A program made the translations under genes and the position numbers. The notes beneath the pieces are model-generated. The model ran no database searches, was not told the origin of the DNA, and saw only the letters and a list, made by a program, of their open reading frames with translations. DNA of 64,000 bases from Pseudomonas citronellolis (GTDB lineage Bacteria > Pseudomonadota > Gammaproteobacteria > Pseudomonadales > Pseudomonadaceae), in the NCBI RefSeq assembly GCF_900112375.1, contig NZ_FOLS01000003.1:272415-336414 (forward strand), written 5' to 3'. Shown piece after piece: positions 59,817 to 64,000 of the stretch. The first letter of the stretch is position 1, and every line of letters begins with the position of its first letter.

Positions 59817-59819
59817 AGA

Positions 59820-59840
59820 CGCTTAAGTTCCAATTAAGCG
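59820..59840. promoter_or_regulatory. Perfect 7-bp inverted repeat upstream of colR
   Basis: CGCTTAA and TTAAGCG are separated by the seven bases GTTCCAA, 36 bases before the colR ATG. It looks like an operator, with no assignable regulator. Confidence 0.4.
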
Positions 59841-59876
59841 AGCTAGTCTAGGGTGCCCTGCAAAGCGGAGAGGAAC

Positions 59877-60560
59877 ATGCGGATTCTGTTGGTGGAAGAC
59901 AACCGGGACATCCTGGCCAATATGGCGGATTACCTGGGGCTCAAGGGTTACACGGTGGATTGCGCGCAGGACGGCCTGTCCGGCCTGCACCTGGCGGCCA
60001 CCGCGCACTACGACCTGATCGTCCTGGACGTGATGCTGCCCGGCCTGGACGGTTTCACCCTGTGCCGGCGCCTGCGCGAAGACGCGCGGCGCGACACCCC
60101 GGTGATCATGCTGACCGCCCGCGACCAACTGGATGACCGCCTGCAAGGCTTCCGCTCCGGCGCCGACGACTACCTGCTCAAGCCCTTCGCCCTGTCGGAG
60201 CTGGCCGCGCGCATCGAGGCGGTGCTGCGCCGGACCCAGGGCGGCGGCCGCCGCGAGCTGCAGGTGGCGGACCTGAGCTACAACCTCGACACCCTGGAAG
60301 TGAACCGCGCCGGCAAGGCGCTCAAGCTCAACCCCATCGGCCTCAAGCTGCTGGCCGTGCTGATGCAGAAGAGCCCCCACGTGGTGCGCCGCGACGTGCT
60401 CGAGGAGGCCGTCTGGGGCGACGACTGCCCGGACAGCGACAGCCTGCGCAGCCACGTCCATCAACTGCGCCAGGTGATCGACAAGCCTTTCGCCCTGCCG
60501 TTGCTGCACACCGTCCACGGTGTCGGCTACCGCCTGGCGGAGGAAACGAATGGAGTATAG
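59877..60560 (+). CDS. colR: Response regulator ColR
   Basis: The 227-residue OmpR/PhoB-type regulator has a receiver domain with the acidic pair E8-D9 and phospho-acceptor D51 (IVLDVMLPGLDG), K101 in LLKPF, and a C-terminal winged helix (about 127-222). ColRS in Pseudomonas responds to zinc, iron and related metals and controls outer-membrane and LPS genes. The ATG at 59877 follows GGAGAGGAAC; eight codons upstream are rejected. It overlaps colS by 11 bases. Confidence 0.93.
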   Translation: MRILLVEDNRDILANMADYLGLKGYTVDCAQDGLSGLHLAATAHYDLIVLDVMLPGLDGFTLCRRLREDARRDTPVIMLTARDQLDDRLQGFRSGADDYLLKPFALSELAARIEAVLRRTQGGGRRELQVADLSYNLDTLEVNRAGKALKLNPIGLKLLAVLMQKSPHVVRRDVLEEAVWGDDCPDSDSLRSHVHQLRQVIDKPFALPLLHTVHGVGYRLAEETNGV

Positions 60561-61827
60561 GCAGAGCCTTTCCCGCCGGATCGTCTTTGCCTTCGTGTTC
60601 ATGACCGCGCTGGTCGGCGGCCTGTTTTCGCTGAGCATCGTCGGCGTGGTGCACGTGGTCGAGGAACGCCTGATCTCCCGTGACCTGGGCGGCGAACTGG
60701 ACCGCATCATCAACGAGGACCTGCACAGCGGCAGGGGCCCGCGGCTGGACCCGGGCATGCGCTTCTTCGTCAGCGATGGCGTCGGCATCTATGCCATGCC
60801 GCCGGCGCTGCGGCGCCTGGAGTCGGGCTTCCACGAAGTGTTCGACGGCGAGCTGTCGTTCCACGCGCTGGTGCGCGACACCGACGGCCGCCGCTACGTG
60901 CTGCTGCAGGACCAGAGCGATTTCGAGGCGCGCGAGCAGGTGCTGTACGCCGCCGTGGTGACCGGCTACGTGCTCAGCCTGGCGCTGGCCGGCCTGCTCG
61001 GCTGGCTGCTCTCGCGCAAGGTGATGGAGCCGGTGGTGCGCCTGGCGCGCCAGGTGCGCCACCGCGACCAGTTGCTGGACCTGGCGCCGCCGCTGGCGCC
61101 GGACTACGCCCACGACGAGGTCGGCGAACTGGCCGAGGCCTTCGACTATGCGATCGGCCAACTGCACCAGGTGCTGACCCGCGAGAAGCTGTTCACCAGC
61201 GACGTCAGCCACGAGCTGCGCACGCCGCTGATGGTGATCGCCACCAGCAGCGAGCTGCTTGCCGAGGAGCCGGGCCTGAGCCCGAAGGCGCGCACCCAGC
61301 TGGCGCGGATCACTACCGCCAGCGAGGAAATGCGCGACCTGGTACAGACCTTCCTGATGCTGGCGCGCTCGCGCACCAAGGAACTGGACATCGCCCCGCG
61401 GGCCGGCCTGCAGCGCATCGCCGACGACCTGGCCGGGCAATGGCGCGGGCCCATCGAGGCCAAGGGGCTGCAGCTGATCTACGAGGTGCGGGGAGTGCCG
61501 CCGGAGGAATACAACGCGGCTTTCCTGCGCTCGGTGATGAGCAACCTGTTGCGCAACGCCATGCACTACACGGACGCCGGACATATCCGCTTGCAATTGA
61601 CCGACAGCGGTTTCGTCGTCGAGGACAGCGGTCAGGGCATCCCCGAGGAACAGCGCGAACGCATGTTCCAGCCCTTCGTCCGCGGCCCGCAACAGCGCGG
61701 CGAGGGCCTTGGCCTGGGCCTTTCGCTGGTGAAGCGGATCTGCGCGGCGGAAGGCTGGGAAGTCGGCCTCACGCCGGCGCAACCGCACGGATGCCGTTTC
61801 GAGGTTCGCCTGGTGGGCGAGCCTTGA
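60550..61827 (+). CDS. colS: Sensor kinase ColS
   Basis: The 425-residue kinase has membrane segments at about 11-35 and 133-155 flanking a periplasmic domain of about 100 residues, then HAMP, HisKA (FTSDVSHELRTPLMV) and an ATPase domain. The periplasmic part holds H95, E96, H105 and an E-x-x-E pair at 126-129, which are the positions I recall as metal-sensing in P. putida ColS. The ATG at 60550 lies within the end of colR. Confidence 0.93.
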   Translation: MEYRQSLSRRIVFAFVFMTALVGGLFSLSIVGVVHVVEERLISRDLGGELDRIINEDLHSGRGPRLDPGMRFFVSDGVGIYAMPPALRRLESGFHEVFDGELSFHALVRDTDGRRYVLLQDQSDFEAREQVLYAAVVTGYVLSLALAGLLGWLLSRKVMEPVVRLARQVRHRDQLLDLAPPLAPDYAHDEVGELAEAFDYAIGQLHQVLTREKLFTSDVSHELRTPLMVIATSSELLAEEPGLSPKARTQLARITTASEEMRDLVQTFLMLARSRTKELDIAPRAGLQRIADDLAGQWRGPIEAKGLQLIYEVRGVPPEEYNAAFLRSVMSNLLRNAMHYTDAGHIRLQLTDSGFVVEDSGQGIPEEQRERMFQPFVRGPQQRGEGLGLGLSLVKRICAAEGWEVGLTPAQPHGCRFEVRLVGEP

Positions 61828-61839
61828 CGAATTTTTCAC
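61824..61839 (+). promoter_or_regulatory. Candidate ColR box upstream of the methyltransferase operon
   Basis: TTGACGAATTTTTCAC overlaps the colS stop codon and lies about 40 bases upstream of a TATAAA -10-like box (61881-61886). Near-copy of the site at 59801-59816. Confidence 0.55.
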
Positions 61840-61880
61840 ATGCGCATGACCGCATGGATACAGAATCACCCTTAGTTTCG

Positions 61881-61886
61881 TATAAA
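61881..61886 (+). promoter_or_regulatory. -10 box of the methyltransferase-inaA operon
   Basis: TATAAA without a matching -35, as often found at promoters activated by an OmpR-type regulator. A start site near 61893 would leave only the ATG at 61907 usable. Confidence 0.4.
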
Positions 61887-61906
61887 AAATGAGCAGGAAC
61901 CCCATC

Positions 61907-62578
61907 ATGAGCGACAAGCCCGTCGAGCTCGAGTTTTCCCAGAAATACGACCGTCAGCATGCCGAGCGCTACCTGCGCAAGCATCGCAGTGGGCTGTCCC
62001 GGAAACTTTCCCATTGGCGCGATGTCCAGATCGCCCGCCAGGCGCTCAAGCTGGCCGGCCAGCCGAACCTGGTGCTGGACCTGCCGTGCGGCGCCGGTCG
62101 CTTCTGGCCGATGTTGGCCGAGAAGGACAACCGGGTGATCATCGGCGCGGACAATTCCGCCGACATGATCGCCGTGGCCTGCGCCGGCCAGCCGGAGGAG
62201 GTTGTCAAACGCGTGCGACCTTTGCAGACTTCGGCGTTCGCCATCGATTTGCCGGACAACGCCGTCGACAGCATTTTCAGCATGCGCCTGATGCACCACA
62301 TCGGTGAACCGAGCGACCGCATGACCATGCTGCGCGAGTTCCACCGCGTGACCCGCGACAGCGTGATCCTCTCGCTGTGGGTCGACGGCAACTTCAAGGC
62401 CTGGAAACGTCGTCGCGCCGAGGAAGGGCGCAAGAAGCACGCGTACCAGAACCGCTTCGTGATTCCTGCCCGCAGCATCGAGGAGGAGTTCCGCCAGGCC
62501 GGTTTCTCGGTGCAGGACCATATCGATTTCGTCCCGCTGGTGCACATGTGGCGGGTCTACATTCTGCGTAAGGAGTAA
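61907..62578 (+). CDS. Class I SAM-dependent methyltransferase, LPS-associated
   Basis: The 223-residue protein has the SAM motif VLDLPCGAGRFWPML (about 57-71), the acidic motif II IIGADNS and a DLPDNAVDSIFSMRLMHHI segment before strand 4. It is translationally linked to a WaaP/InaA-type kinase, so an LPS or cell-surface substrate is plausible. I recall orthologues being described as ColR-regulated surface-modification genes in Pseudomonas. The ATG at 61907 has AGGA nine bases upstream; the ATG at 61889 lacks a site. Confidence 0.85.
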   Translation: MSDKPVELEFSQKYDRQHAERYLRKHRSGLSRKLSHWRDVQIARQALKLAGQPNLVLDLPCGAGRFWPMLAEKDNRVIIGADNSADMIAVACAGQPEEVVKRVRPLQTSAFAIDLPDNAVDSIFSMRLMHHIGEPSDRMTMLREFHRVTRDSVILSLWVDGNFKAWKRRRAEEGRKKHAYQNRFVIPARSIEEEFRQAGFSVQDHIDFVPLVHMWRVYILRKE

Positions 62579-62580
62579 TG

Positions 62581-63285
62581 ATGGGCGCTGATTTGGCAGC
62601 TCTGCAGCGAATTTCCGGTGAAGATGCCATCGATCGCTGGTTGCAGATTCCCGGCAAATGGGTAGAGGAGCCGAATCGGCGGCGGGGCGGCGAAAGCGGG
62701 GTCCAGCGCGTGCTGACCGACGATGGCCGCCTGCTCTATCGCAAGCAGCAGGTCGGGCATATCTACCGCGACCTGCTGCACCCCTTCGGCTACCCGACCG
62801 CCATCCGCGAGCGCGATGCGCTGCAGGCCGCCGCGAGCCTGGGCGTCAAGGTGCCGACCCTGGTCTACGCCGGCTGCCGCAAGGTGGACGGCGAATGGCA
62901 GGCGCTGCTGGTCACCGAGTCGCTGGACGGCTATTCGAGCCTGGAAGACTGCTACGCCCGCGGCGACCACGAGCGCTGGGGCGAGGCCGTGCACCAGCGC
63001 ATCCTGCAGCAGTACGGCAAGACCCTCGCCAGGCTCAACCTGGGCCGCTGGCAGCATGGCTGCCTGTACCTCAAGCATGTCTTCGTCAAGGTCGAGGGCG
63101 AGCAGATCGACGTCGCCCTGATCGACATGGAAAAAGCCCGCCAGCGCTTCAGCGCCCGCCGCGCGGCCCGCCACGACCTGCGCCAGGTGAAACGCCGTTC
63201 GTCGTGGACGGAAGCGCAGTGGCAAGCCTTTGTCTATGGTTACGAGGCGGCGTTTGGCAGCGCCATCAAAGGGTTGCAGACATGA
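62581..63285 (+). CDS. inaA: InaA/WaaP-family lipopolysaccharide kinase-like protein
   Basis: The 234-residue protein kinase-like fold has RLLYRKQQVGHIYRDLLHP (N-lobe), LLVTESLDGYSSLEDC, and the catalytic-loop region WQHGCLYLKHVFVK followed by VALIDMEKAR, which is the DFG-like aspartate segment of WaaP/InaA proteins. It probably phosphorylates LPS core sugars or a related surface molecule. AAGGAG precedes two adjacent ATGs; the second (62581) has better spacing. It overlaps the next small gene by four bases. Confidence 0.87.
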   Translation: MGADLAALQRISGEDAIDRWLQIPGKWVEEPNRRRGGESGVQRVLTDDGRLLYRKQQVGHIYRDLLHPFGYPTAIRERDALQAAASLGVKVPTLVYAGCRKVDGEWQALLVTESLDGYSSLEDCYARGDHERWGEAVHQRILQQYGKTLARLNLGRWQHGCLYLKHVFVKVEGEQIDVALIDMEKARQRFSARRAARHDLRQVKRRSSWTEAQWQAFVYGYEAAFGSAIKGLQT

Positions 63286-63512
63286 AACTAGAAATCACAC
63301 GAAGTTTGCTCCTCGTTGGCGCCTTGGGCGTGGCAACGCTGGCGGCGGCTGCCTGGCATGAGCCGGGTCCCGAGGTGATCGGCTCCCATGGCGAGCAGGC
63401 CAGCTGCCGTGTGCCGGCGAATGTGCAGGCCAAACAGGCGGCGCGGCCGGACCACGATCTGCTGTTGTTCCTCTTTGGCATGTCGCAGGGTGGTGTCAGC
63501 GCACCACGTTGA
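63282..63512 (+). CDS. Small exported or membrane-anchored protein of unknown function
   Basis: The 76-residue protein has an N-terminal hydrophobic segment (about 7-24, SLLLVGALGVATLAAAAW). A short polar region contains the only cysteine (about residue 42), and a second hydrophobic patch DHDLLLFLFGMSQG is near the end. Its ATG overlaps the inaA stop (ATGA), making it the third gene of the operon. No family function is known to me. The tight coupling and placement support a real gene. Confidence 0.75.
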   Translation: MKLEITRSLLLVGALGVATLAAAAWHEPGPEVIGSHGEQASCRVPANVQAKQAARPDHDLLLFLFGMSQGGVSAPR

Positions 63513-63548
63513 GCCCGCGATGGCGGGGAATTCCGGGCGTTAAGAAAA

Positions 63549-63585
63549 GAATGCCGTTTCTCTCCATGGGGGAAACGGCATTTTT
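63549..63585 (+). terminator. Terminator of the methyltransferase-inaA operon
   Basis: AATGCCGTTTC / GAAACGGCATT stem with loop TCTCCATGGGG followed by TTT. Confidence 0.88.
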
Positions 63586-63661
63586 CATATGGGATGAGGC
63601 TATCGCTTGTGAACCTTGGTCCCCTTGCACCCAGCCTGACCCCCGTCATTCCCGCGAACGC

Positions 63662-64000
63662 GCACTACTGTCCGGAATATTTATCGGGGAAAGTCTGGAG
63701 GGCTTGCGGGGGCTGAAGGCACGGGTTAAACCGTTGAGCGCCAACTCAACCTCACAGCCCCCGCAAGATGTTCAGGATAAGCCGTTTTCACGATGTTCTA
63801 AAAGCGCTACCTCGCGGCGTCTTCGATCGACTGGTCGCCGAACAAAACGCCGACAAGCACAGCAAGCGCTTTGGCAGTTGGGATCACCTGGTGGCCATGG
63901 TGTACGCCCACCTGGCAGGCGCGAGCAGCCTGCGTGCGCTTGAAACCAGCTTCAACAGCCACCCCCATCAGCACTATCACCTGGGTACGGGCCCGATCCG
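63662..64000 (+). mobile_element. Left end of an IS4-type insertion sequence (incomplete)
   Basis: The transposase reading frame starts at 63768. The preceding 105 bases, starting about CACTACTGTCCGGAATATTT at 63661, look like an IS left terminus and leader. The exact terminal repeat and target duplication cannot be set because the right end is outside the window. Confidence 0.6.
63768..64000 (+). CDS. IS4-family transposase, N-terminal part (DUF4372-like)
   Basis: ATG at 63768 opens 77 residues to the window edge: MFRISRFHDVLKALPRGVFDRL, then RFGSWDHLVAMVYAHLAGASSLRAL and HQHYHLGTGPIR. This is the N-terminal DUF4372 domain of IS4-group transposases; the DDE catalytic domain lies outside. 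No frameshift is visible in the available part. Confidence 0.85.
   Translation, partial: MFRISRFHDVLKALPRGVFDRLVAEQNADKHSKRFGSWDHLVAMVYAHLAGASSLRALETSFNSHPHQHYHLGTGPI

Noticed and set aside
61889..61906. Earlier ATG for the methyltransferase
   Set aside because: It lacks a ribosome site and would lie upstream of the transcription start inferred from the TATAAA at 61881.

Overview
The window is a stretch of GC-rich chromosome from a Pseudomonas of the P. aeruginosa lineage. The identification rests on gene order recalled from memory: trpS-zapE, rplM-rpsI-petABC-sspAB, dolP-diaA-yraN-lpoA<>rsmI, rnpB, the whole mraZ-to-lpxC division and cell-wall cluster, dciA<>secA, argJ, a sensor kinase/panE/GGDEF-like block, yajQ, mscS, ampG, groESL and colRS-inaA. 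Protein lengths agree (FtsL 97, MraY 360, MurC 480, LpxC 303, TrpS 448 residues), and GTAG-type Pseudomonas REP palindromes are abundant. No phylogenetic computation was possible, so the species is left open.

Layout. 1-8810: a truncated REP-associated transposase, zapG, an alpha/beta hydrolase, trpS, zapE, a TPR-like secreted protein, a GlxA/AraC regulator divergent from an acyl-CoA dehydrogenase, and an aldo/keto reductase. 8811-13865: ribosomal proteins L13/S9, the cytochrome bc1 operon petABC and sspAB. 13866-19240: a repeat-rich gap, the dolP-diaA-yraN-lpoA unit on the minus strand, divergent rsmI, then the RNase P RNA gene. 19241-37237: the dcw cluster, with a sigma70-like promoter and four 10-bp MraZ boxes ahead of mraZ, then rsmH-ftsL-ftsI-murE-murF-mraY-murD-ftsW-murG-murC-ddlB-ftsQ-ftsA-ftsZ and lpxC. 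Most junctions overlap by 1 to 11 bases, which suggests translational coupling. 37352-43896: dciA on the minus strand, secA, argJ, a glutathione transferase-like gene and a Nudix/ThiE-like fusion. 43931-54596: repeat clusters interspersed with a PduO-type adenosyltransferase, a sensor kinase, panE, a response regulator with a degenerate GGDEF domain, yajQ, mscS, ampG, an alkyltransferase-like protein and a DUF481 outer-membrane protein. 54597-64000: an SDR, a HugZ-like protein, fxsA, groESL, a fluoride riboswitch with crcB, colRS, a methyltransferase-inaA-small protein operon, and the start of an IS4-type insertion sequence.

How the genes work together. The central 18 kb makes the UDP-MurNAc-pentapeptide and lipid II (MurC-F, DdlB, MraY, MurG), polymerises septal peptidoglycan (FtsW-FtsI) and assembles the divisome (FtsL, FtsQ, FtsA, FtsZ). 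LpxC commits precursors to lipid A. LpoA, AmpG and the ColRS-methyltransferase-InaA block extend the envelope theme to synthase activation, muropeptide recycling and LPS modification.

No clearly new multi-gene system stands out, because most of the window is conserved core genome. The most interesting observations are non-coding. They are a 217-bp MITE-like element whose terminal repeat supplies the groEL stop codon, a fluoride riboswitch with a visible Shine-Dalgarno-sequestering hairpin, and two near-identical 16-mers bracketing colRS that look like ColR boxes. Others are a tandemly duplicated 146-bp REP cluster, one palindromic repeat nested inside another, and a TrpRS C-terminal extension resembling YegP/DUF1508.
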